Notes: generated by a model not told the origin, from the letters alone. Counted from the first letter of the stretch, positions 1 through 9,190 are shown. The stretch: DNA of 64,000 bases from Mannheimia granulomatis (GCF_013377255.1 NZ_CP016614.1:1310501-1374500), one strand, 5' to 3'. A program made the numbers and translations.

Positions 1-271
1 TGGATTTAGTGATAATCTCCTTACCCGCGCAGCAGATGTGGTACTGAAAGAACGCCGCAAGTTAGTCTTGATGATAAGAGAAGCCCCACTCAATCTCGCT
101 CATATTGAGAATATGCGAAAAGTAACCGAAATGGGCGGTATTGTCTTCCCGCCAATTCCTGCATTTTACCAAAAACCAACCAGTCTTGATGAAATGGTAA
201 CGCATAGCGTTGCTCACGCTCTTTCGCTGTTAGACATTGAAATTCCTAATATTCCACATTGGGGGGAATGA
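1..271 (+). CDS. ubiX: Flavin prenyltransferase UbiX, C-terminal part
   Basis: The window opens inside this gene, so the N-terminal half is missing. The frame is open from base 2 (GFSDNLLTRAADV...) to the TGA at 269-271. The visible tail includes KERRKLVLMIREAPLN, a conserved stretch of the UbiX/Pad1 family, followed by a segment rich in PPIPAFY and the closing helix. UbiX joins a dimethylallyl group to FMN to make the prenylated-FMN cofactor of the decarboxylase UbiD in ubiquinone synthesis. The next gene begins one base after the stop, so the two are probably co-transcribed. The family call is strong; only about 90 residues can be seen. Confidence 0.9.
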   Translation, partial: GFSDNLLTRAADVVLKERRKLVLMIREAPLNLAHIENMRKVTEMGGIVFPPIPAFYQKPTSLDEMVTHSVAHALSLLDIEIPNIPHWGE

Positions 272-272
272 A

Positions 273-710
273 ATGCTCCATCTTCCCCAAAATATTGTTG
301 AATTTATTCAATCTCATCACGTTGTGAATTTTGCGACTCATAACCAAACTGATTTTTGGTCGGCAAGCTGTTTTTACGCTTTTGATGCCCCAAATACCCG
401 CTTGATTATTTTAACCGCCAAAACGACCCGACACGCTATGTTGATGTTAGAGAATCCGCATATTGTCGGCACGATTTGCGATCAAGTAGAAAACATCAGT
501 GAAATTGAAGGCGTGCAGTTTTCTGCTATTGCAAGCTATTTGGAAGATGAACAAGCAAGAAATATCGCTTTGCAAATTTATTACGAAAAACACCCGCTTG
601 CACGTTTAAAACCAAGTGATGTGTGGGAGCTTTCTTTTAATACAATTAAACATACCAGCAATAAAATCATATTTGCGAAAAAGACGATTTGGGAAAAACA
701 TAAAACCTGA
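273..710 (+). CDS. YhbP/UPF0306 family protein
   Basis: A 145-residue protein starting at the ATG at 273, one base after the ubiX stop; an upstream in-frame start at 237 would lie inside ubiX and is rejected. Residues such as VVNFATHNQTDFWSASCFYAF and the length match the YhbP (UPF0306) family, small FMN-binding split-barrel-like proteins whose reaction is not known. It ends three bases before the convergent AraC-type gene. Translational coupling to ubiX is inferred from the spacing; no physiological role can be read from the sequence. Confidence 0.75.
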   Translation: MLHLPQNIVEFIQSHHVVNFATHNQTDFWSASCFYAFDAPNTRLIILTAKTTRHAMLMLENPHIVGTICDQVENISEIEGVQFSAIASYLEDEQARNIALQIYYEKHPLARLKPSDVWELSFNTIKHTSNKIIFAKKTIWEKHKT

Positions 711-713
711 GAT

Positions 714-1586
714 TCAAATACTCCCTCTAGCTCTATCACGTTTAATCTGGCTCGGTGTTATCCCAAAAGTTCGCTTAAATGCCGTTGAAAAATTCTCCGA
801 ATTTGAATATCCGGCAAATTCAGCCGCTTGTGTAACACTCAATCCTTGTAATAATAATTTATAAGCCTGTTCTAATTTAGAACGTCTTAAATAGGCAAAA
901 ATAGACGTTTTGTGGTAATGCTGAAATTCATTTTGTAATGTTGTTACATTGGTATGGAAATACATTGCGATCTGCTTCAAATTCCAACCGTCAAATTTAC
1001 CGTTTTCTAATGATTCCGTTAGTTGTTGTACTCGATCTTTTTTTACCTGGGGAGCTTGCGTTAGCTGCGAAAAAGCACTAGCTAATAAAGCTAATAATTT
1101 CCCTTCTTTCTCAAGTAGCCCAAATGGTTGTATTTCCTGTTCTGACACAATATCGTGAATAAGCTTTAACATACTCTGAGTCAAAATAATTTGGTGAGCT
1201 TTTAAATGCTGTTTAAAGTGGTGATAGCTAGCTAAATTCAACTGACTTTCTATTATCCATTTAGGGTATAGAAAGATAACAAGCTCTTTTTGAAGTTGCC
1301 CTTTCCTAAAAATTTTACGCACCATTTCAGCTCTATTTAGAGATAAAAATGCTGCTTGAGGTTTTAAACTTGCATCTAATTCAAATACTTCCGAATTAAA
1401 ATCAATTTCCGAGCGCCCACTCAATAATATAACCAATCTTAGCCCTGCTTCAAATTCTGCGTATTCTTGTTCTAGTGTTTCGGTTACTAAAACCTCTGTA
1501 TATTTGAGCATAAGATCTGAACGCAGTCGGTATAAATGTGCAAAACCTTTCATTCTGTTGGCTTCATCAATCAATATTGTTTTCAT
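714..1586 (-). CDS. AraC-family regulator next to siderophore receptor
   Basis: A 290-residue protein counted from the ATG at 1586; a GTG at 1610 in the same frame is an alternative, and neither has a clear ribosome site. The last ~100 residues form the paired helix-turn-helix of the AraC family (NLKQIAMYFHTNVTTLQNEF, then the second HTH around AAEFAGYSNSENFSTAFKRTFG with the usual ITPSQIKR end). The N-terminal ~190 residues are an unassigned sensing domain. It is transcribed away from the TonB receptor at 1698, the arrangement of PchR/YbtA-type activators that bind an iron-siderophore complex and switch on its receptor. That regulatory role is inferred from context. Confidence 0.8.
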   Translation of the reverse strand: MKTILIDEANRMKGFAHLYRLRSDLMLKYTEVLVTETLEQEYAEFEAGLRLVILLSGRSEIDFNSEVFELDASLKPQAAFLSLNRAEMVRKIFRKGQLQKELVIFLYPKWIIESQLNLASYHHFKQHLKAHQIILTQSMLKLIHDIVSEQEIQPFGLLEKEGKLLALLASAFSQLTQAPQVKKDRVQQLTESLENGKFDGWNLKQIAMYFHTNVTTLQNEFQHYHKTSIFAYLRRSKLEQAYKLLLQGLSVTQAAEFAGYSNSENFSTAFKRTFGITPSQIKRDRARGSI

Positions 1587-1663
1587 AAAATTAAAAACTT
1601 TTTTTCTCACAGTAAAAATTTTATTTTACAAAGGTTTTTTGCATAAAAACAAGATATTATTAT

Positions 1664-1683
1664 ATTCAATAATCATTCTTATT
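1664..1683 (+). promoter_or_regulatory. Candidate Fur box before TonB receptor
   Basis: AATAATCATTCTTATTT resembles the Fur consensus GATAATGATAATCATTATC, with several mismatches. It sits just upstream of the AAGGAT ribosome site and the ATG at 1698, where iron repression of a siderophore receptor would be expected. The call rests on visual similarity only. Confidence 0.4.
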
Positions 1684-1697
1684 TAAGGATAAACATA

Positions 1698-3773
1698 ATG
1701 AAAATAACAAAATATTCACTCTCTTTAATCACTTTAGCTATTGTAGCCCCTCAAGTATTAGCACAAACAGTATCTGAAGCAGAATTAGATGCTATTGATG
1801 TCAAAGAAAAGTTAGCTGCTACTACCGGTTATATTCCTGTTTATACTAATGTAGCAACTAAAACATTGACCTCTTTGGCTCGCACACCCTTTAGTATCAA
1901 CGTTATCTCTGATGATTTAATGAATGATCAAGCTGTTCGTTCTGTTACTGATGCTGTGGCTTATACCTCCGGTATGATGGGGGGTTATCGTGGTAACAAT
2001 GCTCTTATCGAAATATCTATTCGTGGCATTGGTAATAAAAGTGATGGTGGTACAATCCCTACCTATTTAAATGGTTCTCGCTACCAAACCGCATTTGAAA
2101 TTGATCCGTTCTTCTTAGAAAGTATCAATGTGATTAAAGGTCCAAATTCCATTTTATACGGGCAAGCTAATCCCGGTGGTGTAATGGATATTATCACCAA
2201 AAGAGCGAGTGGCAATCCGCATCGCCATTTACAATTTATTGTTGGCAATCATAACCGCTACCAAGTAGGGCTTGATGTAGAACAAAATCTTTCTGAAACG
2301 CTATCCGCTCGTTTAATTGGTCAATTGGAAAGAGCAAATTGGAATACACAATTTGTAAAAGAAAAAGGTGGAGCCTTTGCTCCAAGCCTTTTATGGAAAC
2401 CAACTACAAATACAGAACTTAATGTTTATGCTTACTATGCGAAAAAACCAAAAGCAGGCGATCGTAATTTCTTACCAAAAGAAGGGACGATTAATAGCGT
2501 AAACGGGAAAAAGCTCCCCTATGATATGTTCCTAAGCGATCTGAACTATCACGGTTTAAAATCAGAGCAAATGCAAGTGGGCTACAATTTGTCACATAAA
2601 TTCTCACCAAACCTGACGTTCCGTCAGAATACAAGTTACCATAATGGGGAAGAGAATTTTAAAAATTTAGTGTATTGGGGTGATACCAGCTCAGTTTTAG
2701 AGCGTAGAGCTCGCCGTTGGGATGTAAAAACCCAAGAAGTCAGCTTAGATAACCAATTAGAATTTATATTTAACACTGCAAATATAAATCATACCTTGTT
2801 ATCCGGCATTGATTATAAACGAGTACGTGAAGATCTTGATAACTATATGGGGATTGCTCCTGATTTTGATTGGCAGAACCCAGTTTATGGCGTGACTATT
2901 GCAGAGCCTAGCTTATTTTCAAGTGAAGTAAAGCATTTAAAACAACTTGGCGTTTATCTACAAGATCAAATGGAAATTGGCAACTTTGACTTCCTATTAG
3001 GTGGTCGTTACGATCAAGCAAAAAATAGCAATCAAGATCGTCTGAACAATAAAACAACGAATAACAAAGAAGGCAAATTTACTTGGCGTACCGGGTTAGT
3101 TTACAACTTTGAAAACGGTATTGCCCCGTATATCAGCTATAGTACCTCTTTTGTACCATCAGCCGAAAAAGATGTTCAAGGAAATTTCTTAAAACCAACT
3201 ACTGCAGGGCAATGGGAAGTGGGAATGAAATACCAACCAACCCAAGACACCTTGCTCACCTTGGCAGGATTTAAAATTACACAAAAAGATTTAGCAAATT
3301 ATCAATGGCAAACTCGCTCTTACGAACAAATTGGTGAAGTAGAAACCAAAGGAATTGAAGTGAGTTTAAATCAGCAATTATCCGATAAATTTTCAATAGC
3401 GGCTTCTTATGCTTACTTGAAAAAAGAAATTACTGCAGATAATGATGGTACTACGATTGGAAAAACACAATGGGGAGTTCCTCGCCATCAAGCATCACTT
3501 TGGGCAAAATATAAATTCTTTGATAAGCTAACCGCCGGTGTAGGTGTACGCTATATGGGAACGACTTTTGGTAATAACCAAAATAATTTTACTGTACCGG
3601 CATACACACTTTACGATATGTCACTGGCTTATGATTTTATGCCTAATTTGAACTTACAGCTCAACGCTCAAAATCTGACTAATAAAAAATATGTCGCAAG
3701 TTGTGCCAATAATTTTTCCTGTTTCTATGGAAAAGATCGCAATTTAAGTGCAACCTTAAACTATCATTTTTAA
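1698..3773 (+). CDS. TonB-dependent siderophore receptor
   Basis: A 691-residue outer-membrane receptor with AAGGAT eight bases before the ATG. A signal peptide (residues 1-22, ending VLAQ) is followed by a plug domain (ARTPFSINVISDDLMND, later INVIKGPNSILYGQANPGG) and a 22-strand barrel ending in the terminal phenylalanine of LSATLNYHF. Plug and length match the hydroxamate-type ferric-siderophore receptors (FhuA/FoxA branch). It imports an iron-siderophore complex using TonB energy. The downstream periplasmic esterase would release the iron by cutting the siderophore, and the divergent AraC protein would regulate the pair. The exact siderophore cannot be read from sequence. Confidence 0.9.
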   Translation: MKITKYSLSLITLAIVAPQVLAQTVSEAELDAIDVKEKLAATTGYIPVYTNVATKTLTSLARTPFSINVISDDLMNDQAVRSVTDAVAYTSGMMGGYRGNNALIEISIRGIGNKSDGGTIPTYLNGSRYQTAFEIDPFFLESINVIKGPNSILYGQANPGGVMDIITKRASGNPHRHLQFIVGNHNRYQVGLDVEQNLSETLSARLIGQLERANWNTQFVKEKGGAFAPSLLWKPTTNTELNVYAYYAKKPKAGDRNFLPKEGTINSVNGKKLPYDMFLSDLNYHGLKSEQMQVGYNLSHKFSPNLTFRQNTSYHNGEENFKNLVYWGDTSSVLERRARRWDVKTQEVSLDNQLEFIFNTANINHTLLSGIDYKRVREDLDNYMGIAPDFDWQNPVYGVTIAEPSLFSSEVKHLKQLGVYLQDQMEIGNFDFLLGGRYDQAKNSNQDRLNNKTTNNKEGKFTWRTGLVYNFENGIAPYISYSTSFVPSAEKDVQGNFLKPTTAGQWEVGMKYQPTQDTLLTLAGFKITQKDLANYQWQTRSYEQIGEVETKGIEVSLNQQLSDKFSIAASYAYLKKEITADNDGTTIGKTQWGVPRHQASLWAKYKFFDKLTAGVGVRYMGTTFGNNQNNFTVPAYTLYDMSLAYDFMPNLNLQLNAQNLTNKKYVASCANNFSCFYGKDRNLSATLNYHF

Positions 3774-3817
3774 TCTTTAACAGCCTTCAAATGAGGGCTT
3801 AAACTTCTGCAAAAAAT

Positions 3818-5390
3818 ATGAAAAAAACGACCGCTTGTATTATTAGTTTCTTAGTTTCATCTGTGCTTTATGCGAACAATATGACAATTGAGCTTAAACA
3901 AAACGATTTTGTTCAAGGAAAATTAATTCAGAAGGCTGAGCAGCCTCTTTCATTATCTATTGTTTTTCCTGATAAAAGCTCTCGCCTGCTAGCTAAAAAT
4001 GTCTTTGGCGAACAAGATTTTATGTTTAAATCCGAACAAAACGGTATTGCTACTTTTTCTATTTTAGGTAATGGCTCAACTGTTTCAGACCAAGATTTCA
4101 CATTAACGATTGAACGTCATATCCCAATCTCGGCACAAATTGCTCCACCTAAAGTGATTGAAAATACACAGCTTGAAGAACTCAGACAAAAAATTGTAGA
4201 AAATCCTGAAAAACAGACCGCTTTAATTAACGATTTTTGGGACAAAGTAAAACAAGTTGGTACGCCACTGATTGAACCATTGGACGAACAGCAAAGCCGA
4301 GTAACCTTTTTATGGCGTGGAGCAAAACAAAATGTTCGTATTTGGGGTGGTGTTTCAACCGAACACGATTTTATGGAGCGCTTTGGCGAAACCGATTTAT
4401 GGTATAAAAGCTATGTCGTGCCTAATGACACTTTGGTTGAATATCGCCTTTCGCCAGATATTCCAACCTTACCTGTGGATGAATATACCCAACGAAGAGC
4501 CTTGCTTGCAACAGCACAAGCCGATCCGCTAAACAAAATACCTTACTTTGAGAAAATTGGGCAAAATCTACAAAATACAGATAAGTTTAACTACTATTCT
4601 CTTGTTAAATTAGCAAAAGCCCCAACACAGTCTTATCTGCTTGAGGAGTCAAATACCGCAAAAGGCACAATGCAAGAATTGGTTTTCGATAGTGCAAAAC
4701 TTGGAAATAAACGCCGATTATTTGCCTATTTGCCAGCGAATTTTAGTGTTGAAAACACCTATCCGGTTCTCTACCTGTTTGATGGTGTAGAATACACCGA
4801 ACGTGTGCCAACTAAAACTATTTTAGATAATATGATCGCTCAGAAAGTGATTCCGCCTACAGTGGCAGTTTTTATTGAAAACCCATCGAGTGAATCAAGA
4901 CGCATTGAGCTACCGGCCAACCCAATTTTTACCAAAATATTAGCGGAAGAAATTGTCCCCTTTGCCGAAAAATCCATTGGTGTGAAAGCAAAAGAGCGGA
5001 TTATCAGCGGTTCTAGCTACGGCGGATTATCTTCGGCTTATACAGTGCTAAATTATTCTCATATATTTAACAAAGCACTGATTTTATCAGTGTTCATTTT
5101 GGTGGAAACCTAAAAATACACTGAGTGAAAATAGTCACTACATCGCACACCAATTTGCGATAAAAGAAAAATTGCCTGTTTGCTTTTTTATCAGTGCCGG
5201 ATTTTATGAAAGTGGAAGAGCTAATATATTGGAAACCTCTCGCCATTTAAAAGATGTTTTACTGGCAAAGGGCTACCCTGTTACTTATATGGAACAATCC
5301 ACTTCCCATGGCTATTTAGCGTGGCAAGGATTAATTAGTGATGGATTAAAAGCTTTATTAGGGAAAGAGGCTTGCCAACATTCTTTCTAA
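3818..5390 (+). pseudogene. Periplasmic siderophore esterase (Fes/IroE-like), frameshifted
   Basis: An open frame of 431 residues from the ATG at 3818 ends prematurely at 5113. The rest of the enzyme continues in another frame to 5390. The break lies near 5086-5092: shifting frame there restores CSFWWKPKNTLSENSHY, matching the LSQSGSxWW region of enterochelin esterases. The net change equals loss of two bases or gain of one. A signal peptide (residues 1-19) puts it in the periplasm. The nucleophile motif GSSYGG is upstream of the break, but the probable catalytic histidine (TSHGYLAW) is downstream, so the truncated product should be inactive. It follows the TonB receptor by 44 bases. A sequencing error remains possible. 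Confidence 0.8.
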
Positions 5391-5599
5391 GGAATTGCAA
5401 AAATCATCCGATTTTCAACCGCTTGTATCTCACAAAGCCAACCTTGCTCTTTGGCAAGTAATTCAAAATCAGCAAGGCTACTCTGCTGATTAAGTACAAC
5501 CTCCAAGCTGTCACCTTTTTTAAGATCGGTCATCGCTTTTTTAGCCATAAATAATGGCAATGGGCAGGAATAGCCTGTTAAATTCAAGGAATACTGCAT
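5387..5599 (-). CDS. TusA-family sulfur carrier
   Basis: A 70-residue protein with the TusA fold signature: an N-terminal GYSCPLPLFMAKKAM whose cysteine in the CPxP motif carries the sulfur, then GDSLEVVLNQQSSLADFELLAKEQG. TusA-type proteins pass persulfide sulfur to tRNA thiolation or other acceptors. It is slightly shorter than E. coli TusA (81 residues), so it may be a paralogue of the YedF/SirA kind. Its stop overlaps the end of the convergent esterase by a few bases. No partner gene is adjacent. Confidence 0.8.
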   Translation of the reverse strand: MQYSLNLTGYSCPLPLFMAKKAMTDLKKGDSLEVVLNQQSSLADFELLAKEQGWLCEIQAVENRMIFAIP

Positions 5600-5646
5600 A
5601 ATTAGAAATACCGGTACTCAGCAATAATAATTAACTCTACTGTCCT

Positions 5647-6207
5647 TTATTTATTACTATAATCGGTAGCTGACTCTAAAATACCATGATTATATTTTTC
5701 AATTCGAATAAGTCGTCCATTCTTGTCAAAATTACGGTATTCACCGTGTAATTCATCATTAACATAATTACCACTACCCTCTAGCTGTCCATTTTCGTGA
5801 TAGCGTTTATATATGCCTTGTCTATTTCCTTTTGAATCATAGTTTGCTTCAAATTTAACTGTCATTCCATCGAAATAATAACCACGATGATAAATCACAT
5901 TACCTTTAACATCATATTCAGCAATATGGTGGATATGTTGCATTCCACGGTAATTATGTTGGCAGATTTTTCCTCCTTTCGGACGAGCTTCACAGTAATC
6001 GTCATAAGGATATTGATAGTATCTATTAGAATTAGATTGATTTTGTTGAGATGAGGAGCTTGAATTGCAGTTAGTATTATAACCATAAGAGCATAGACTT
6101 GGATCTTGATGTAATGCCCCAGAAGGTACATTTACATTTGCCATTACCATTTGCGAATTAACCATCTCTGAAATTAAGAAAAGAGAAGAAAAAAGAATTT
6201 TTTTCAT
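5647..6207 (-). CDS. Exported MORN-repeat (YwqK-like) protein
   Basis: A 186-residue protein. An N-terminal hydrophobic stretch (MKKILFSSLFLISE...) looks like a signal peptide. A low-complexity Ser/Asn/Gln segment follows (residues ~48-65), then tandem MORN_2-type repeats of the form GIYKRYHENGQLEGSGNYVN and GEYRNFDKNGRLIRIEKYNHG. Such repeats occur in YwqK-like proteins, some of which are annotated as antitoxins; no toxin gene is adjacent, so that label is not supported here. The gene stands alone, separated by a hairpin from the upstream hemerythrin gene. Function unknown. Confidence 0.7.
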   Translation of the reverse strand: MKKILFSSLFLISEMVNSQMVMANVNVPSGALHQDPSLCSYGYNTNCNSSSSSQQNQSNSNRYYQYPYDDYCEARPKGGKICQHNYRGMQHIHHIAEYDVKGNVIYHRGYYFDGMTVKFEANYDSKGNRQGIYKRYHENGQLEGSGNYVNDELHGEYRNFDKNGRLIRIEKYNHGILESATDYSNK

Positions 6208-6227
6208 AAAATGCCCCGAAAGGTTTC

Positions 6228-6261
6228 AGGTGGACGAACCAATATGAGATATCGTCCACCT
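6228..6261 (-). terminator. Hairpin after hemerythrin-like gene
   Basis: AGGTGGACGA (6228-6237) pairs with TCGTCCACCT (6252-6261) in a perfect 10-bp stem. It lies between the stop of the hemerythrin-like gene and the start of the MORN-repeat gene on the minus strand, but has no strong T-run. Confidence 0.5.
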
Positions 6262-6271
6262 TAAATTAAAG

Positions 6272-6784
6272 TTATAGTTTACGGCGTTCTGCCATCACTT
6301 TACCCATTGCCGATAGTTTATCTTGCTCTAAATGCTCACGCCCAAGCTCAAATAACGGTTCTTCAATGGCGATGTGTTCATCGTAGCCTGCAACAAAACG
6401 AGCAATCAAAGCACGATCCACATTTTCACGCGTACCTGCTAGTAACTCTCTCAACTGTTCAGATAAATCGTCCCAATTTTTGTGCAAATGCTCGTGCTGA
6501 CGCTCTAATTCATCCACATCTGCTTTTGCTTGCGGCTGAACTTTGATAAGTTCAGGGAAAAAATCATCTTCTTCATCAGCATGATGAAGCGGAGCTGAAA
6601 TATTAAAATAGTTCAGGATTTGCTGAACATCATTTTTCACTGCTTGGTTCACGCCGTTTTTCTCAAGATAATCAGGCAAAATTTGAAGCTGTTTGCAGAA
6701 GCTTTTTACTTTACCGTGACAAGCATAAAGCATATCAATCGGCTCAGCCCAGCTTGCAAATGCTTGTGGTTCGAGTTGTTGCAT
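6272..6784 (-). CDS. Hemerythrin-like domain protein
   Basis: 170 residues from the ATG at 6784, chosen because AGAGG lies at the right distance before it; an earlier in-frame start would run back into tgt. The sequence is helical, with histidine/glutamate pairs typical of hemerythrin HHE domains: ACHGKVKSF, LHHADEEDDFFPEL, ERQHEHLHKNW and YDEHIAIEEPLFEL. These ligands form a di-iron centre that senses or binds O2 or NO in related proteins. It starts 10 bases after the tgt stop, so it is likely read through from tgt. The exact role (iron-sulfur repair, stress sensing) cannot be decided. Confidence 0.85.
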   Translation of the reverse strand: MQQLEPQAFASWAEPIDMLYACHGKVKSFCKQLQILPDYLEKNGVNQAVKNDVQQILNYFNISAPLHHADEEDDFFPELIKVQPQAKADVDELERQHEHLHKNWDDLSEQLRELLAGTRENVDRALIARFVAGYDEHIAIEEPLFELGREHLEQDKLSAMGKVMAERRKL

Positions 6785-6794
6785 ATAACCTCTG

Positions 6795-7943
6795 TTATTT
6801 GTTAATTTCAGACTGTAACGGTGGCACCTCTTTACCGATTCGAGCATAGAACTCAATCACAAAATCATCAAAACGATCATCTTCAATTGCTTGGCGAATT
6901 TCTGCCATTAAGCGTTGGTAATAACGTAAATTGTGAATAGTGTTTAATCTCGCCCCTAAAATTTCACCACATTTATCTAAATGATATAAATAAGCTTTGG
7001 TGTAATTTTTACAGGTATAGCAATCACATTCCGGATCAAGTGGTGCCGTGTCATTACGGTATTTTGCATTACGAATTTTCACAATACCATTGGTCACAAA
7101 TAAGTGGCCGTTACGTGCGTTACGGGTTGGCATTACGCAGTCAAACATATCAATGCCACGGCGAACACCTTCCACTAAATCTTCCGGCTTGCCAACCCCC
7201 ATTAAGTAACGGGGCTTATCTACCGGAATTTGCGGGCAAACGTATTCTAAAATACGGTGCATATCTTCTTTTGGCTCACCAACGGCTAAACCACCGACCG
7301 CATAGCCATCAAAGCCGATCTCGACTAATTTTTCCACCGAAACCTTACGTAGTTCTTCGTAAATTCCACCTTGAATAATACCAAACAGCGCATTTGGATT
7401 TTCTAATTCATCAAAGCGGTCGCGTGAACGTTTCGCCCAACGTAACGACATTTCCATTGATTTTTTTGCATAATCAAAGGTTGCCGGATAAGGGGTACAT
7501 TCATCAAAAATCATCACAATATCAGAACCGAGATCATACTGAATTTCCATTGATTTTTCAGGTGAAAGGAAAATTTTCTCCCCACTAATTGGGTTTTGGA
7601 AAGTTACCCCTTCTTCTTTAATTTTGCGTAATTTGCCTAAACTAAATACTTGGAATCCACCGGAGTCGGTCAAAATTGGACCGTGCCATTGCATAAAATC
7701 ATGTAAATCACCGTGCATTCTCATTACTTCTTGCCCCGGACGAAGCCAAAGGTGGAAAGTATTACCCAGTAAAATTTGAGCACCTGTTGCAGCCACCTCT
7801 TCAGGGGTCATACCTTTAACCGTACCATAAGTACCCACCGGCATAAAGGCTGGGGTTTCAACATGATATTCGCCTTTAGGGCGAGAGAATGTTAAGCGTC
7901 CACGGCGTGCATTGCCGCTTGTTTTTTTTAATTCATACTTCAT
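6795..7943 (-). CDS. tgt: Queuine tRNA-ribosyltransferase
   Basis: A 382-residue enzyme of normal family length. It swaps guanine-34 for preQ1 in the anticodon of tRNAs for Asp, Asn, His and Tyr. The sequence shows the active-site region LTDSGGFQVFSLGKLRKI, the second aspartate in GIDMFDCVMPTRNARNG, and the zinc-binding C-terminal CDCYTCKNYTKAYLYHLDKC. It is the first gene of the minus-strand pair with the hemerythrin-like gene. Queuosine genes queA, yajC and secD, often next to tgt, are not here. Confidence 0.97.
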   Translation of the reverse strand: MKYELKKTSGNARRGRLTFSRPKGEYHVETPAFMPVGTYGTVKGMTPEEVAATGAQILLGNTFHLWLRPGQEVMRMHGDLHDFMQWHGPILTDSGGFQVFSLGKLRKIKEEGVTFQNPISGEKIFLSPEKSMEIQYDLGSDIVMIFDECTPYPATFDYAKKSMEMSLRWAKRSRDRFDELENPNALFGIIQGGIYEELRKVSVEKLVEIGFDGYAVGGLAVGEPKEDMHRILEYVCPQIPVDKPRYLMGVGKPEDLVEGVRRGIDMFDCVMPTRNARNGHLFVTNGIVKIRNAKYRNDTAPLDPECDCYTCKNYTKAYLYHLDKCGEILGARLNTIHNLRYYQRLMAEIRQAIEDDRFDDFVIEFYARIGKEVPPLQSEINK

Positions 7944-8003
7944 TTTTTATTCCACAAATAAACAGTTCGTGAAAGCGGTCAAAAACCGCCAAAATTTTAC
8001 TAA

Positions 8004-8144
8004 TTAGAATCTAAAGCCTGTGCCTATGCCTAAACCGATTCCAACACCATTTGAGCCACCACCGGCTCCTATGCTTCCGCCCATACCGGTTGATGAGCAA
8101 GCAATTAAAGTCAAAATGCTAACGCATAATAAGAATTTTTTCAT
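8004..8144 (-). CDS. Small glycine-rich lipoprotein (46 aa)
   Basis: A 46-residue reading frame from the ATG at 8144 with an AGGA ribosome site seven bases upstream (GGACAGGAAAAAATG). It begins MKKFLLCVSILTLIAC, a short lipoprotein signal with lipobox LIAC; the mature part starts at that cysteine (residue 16). The mature peptide is almost wholly Gly/Ser/Ile/Leu (SSTGMGGSIGAGGGSNGVGI and on) and ends in phenylalanine. It should be anchored in the inner or outer membrane. No function is known to me; the alternating Gly-rich pattern could form a glycine-zipper-like membrane segment (inference). Confidence 0.7.
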   Translation of the reverse strand: MKKFLLCVSILTLIACSSTGMGGSIGAGGGSNGVGIGLGIGTGFRF

Positions 8145-8240
8145 TTTTTCCTGTCCTAAAAGAAAAAGAGGGACTATGATGATAGCCCAAACGTATTTTA
8201 ACCTGTTTAGATGATTAAACCTAATTTTAAAGGGTAAATT

Positions 8241-8813
8241 ATGAAAATTTTACGTAAACTGACTATTTTATTACTTTCTTCAACTGCAATGCTTAACGCT
8301 AAAGCCGATTTACTTCGCATAAGTGAACAAGAAGTTAATAATTATTTAGCAACTAAGCTCGCTGAAAAAGTGCCATTAAAAGACAAAGTTGGAATCCCCC
8401 AATTATTTGAATTGGATTACCACCTTCACTCTCTCTCAAGCCAAATTGGTAGAACAGAGGATAAAAAAGTAGCTATTTCCGGTGTAGTTGATGGGATATT
8501 AAAAGCCAGAGGGAAAAAATATGATGCCTCTATTACTTTGAATATGGATACGACTCCCTATTATGATTCACAAAAAGGCGCATTATTTCTGAAAGATATT
8601 AGATTACTTAATTGGTCTGCAACGCCGTCAAAATACCAAAGCGAACTGCAAATGTTCTTACCGGTCTTAGTCGATGGTCTAAATAGCTTCCTCAGTAACA
8701 ATCCAGTCTATACATTAGATGAAAGTAAAGCTCAAGAAGCGATGGTAAAAAAATTCGGTAAAGCTATCGTGGTCGAAAATGGAAGTATCAAATTAGAAAC
8801 GACTATTTTTTAA
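8241..8813 (+). CDS. DUF1439 (YceB-like) exported protein
   Basis: A 190-residue protein with a signal peptide of about 22 residues (ending AKA) and AAAGGG upstream of the ATG. The remainder (ISEQEVNNYLATKL, VDGILKARGKKYDASITLNM, LKDIRLLNW) matches the DUF1439/YceB group of periplasmic or lipid-anchored proteins with a lipid-binding-like fold. Unlike E. coli YceB, I see no clear lipobox cysteine, so it is probably soluble in the periplasm. It stands alone before cspD. Function unknown. Confidence 0.7.
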   Translation: MKILRKLTILLLSSTAMLNAKADLLRISEQEVNNYLATKLAEKVPLKDKVGIPQLFELDYHLHSLSSQIGRTEDKKVAISGVVDGILKARGKKYDASITLNMDTTPYYDSQKGALFLKDIRLLNWSATPSKYQSELQMFLPVLVDGLNSFLSNNPVYTLDESKAQEAMVKKFGKAIVVENGSIKLETTIF

Positions 8814-8916
8814 ATAATTTTGTGATCTTTGTCTAATTTTCAAACTTTAACGGTTGAGATTTTGATCGTTTTATTTACAATCCGCTTATCGTCATTCAGT
8901 TATTTTGGAGATTTGT

Positions 8917-9135
8917 ATGGATATCGGTATTGTTAAATGGTTTAACAACGTAAAAGGATTTGGTTTTATTACATCAGAAGTATGCGAAAGCGATATTTTT
9001 GCTCATTTTTCTGAAATTAAAACCGAAGGATATCGATCATTAAAAGTTGGACAAAAAGTACAATTTGAATTAGTTCAAGGAGAACGTGGTGCATCTGCTG
9101 CGAATATTCTCCCGGTTGATGAAAAAGCATCATAA
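8917..9135 (+). CDS. cspD: Cold-shock-like protein CspD
   Basis: 72 residues from the ATG at 8917, which has GGAG at proper distance; an in-frame start at 8905 lacks that site. The single cold-shock domain carries both RNA-binding motifs, KWFNNVKGFGFI (RNP1) and DIFAHFSEI (RNP2). The tail GYRSLKVGQKVQFELVQGERG matches E. coli CspD rather than CspA. CspD binds single-stranded DNA and inhibits replication in slow-growing cells. Here it is not next to clpS/clpA, its usual neighbours. Confidence 0.85.
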   Translation: MDIGIVKWFNNVKGFGFITSEVCESDIFAHFSEIKTEGYRSLKVGQKVQFELVQGERGASAANILPVDEKAS

Positions 9136-9190
9136 AATGCTGTATCACTGAAAAATTTATTGCTATTCTAATCGCATTTCTTTAACTGTT

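Noticed and set aside
5647..6207. YwqK-type antitoxin of a toxin-antitoxin pair
   Set aside because: No toxin gene lies next to it, and the signal peptide points to export.
8020..8214. Proline-rich open frame on the plus strand
   Set aside because: It is the antisense of the small glycine-rich lipoprotein, which has the signal peptide, lipobox and ribosome site; the plus strand has none.
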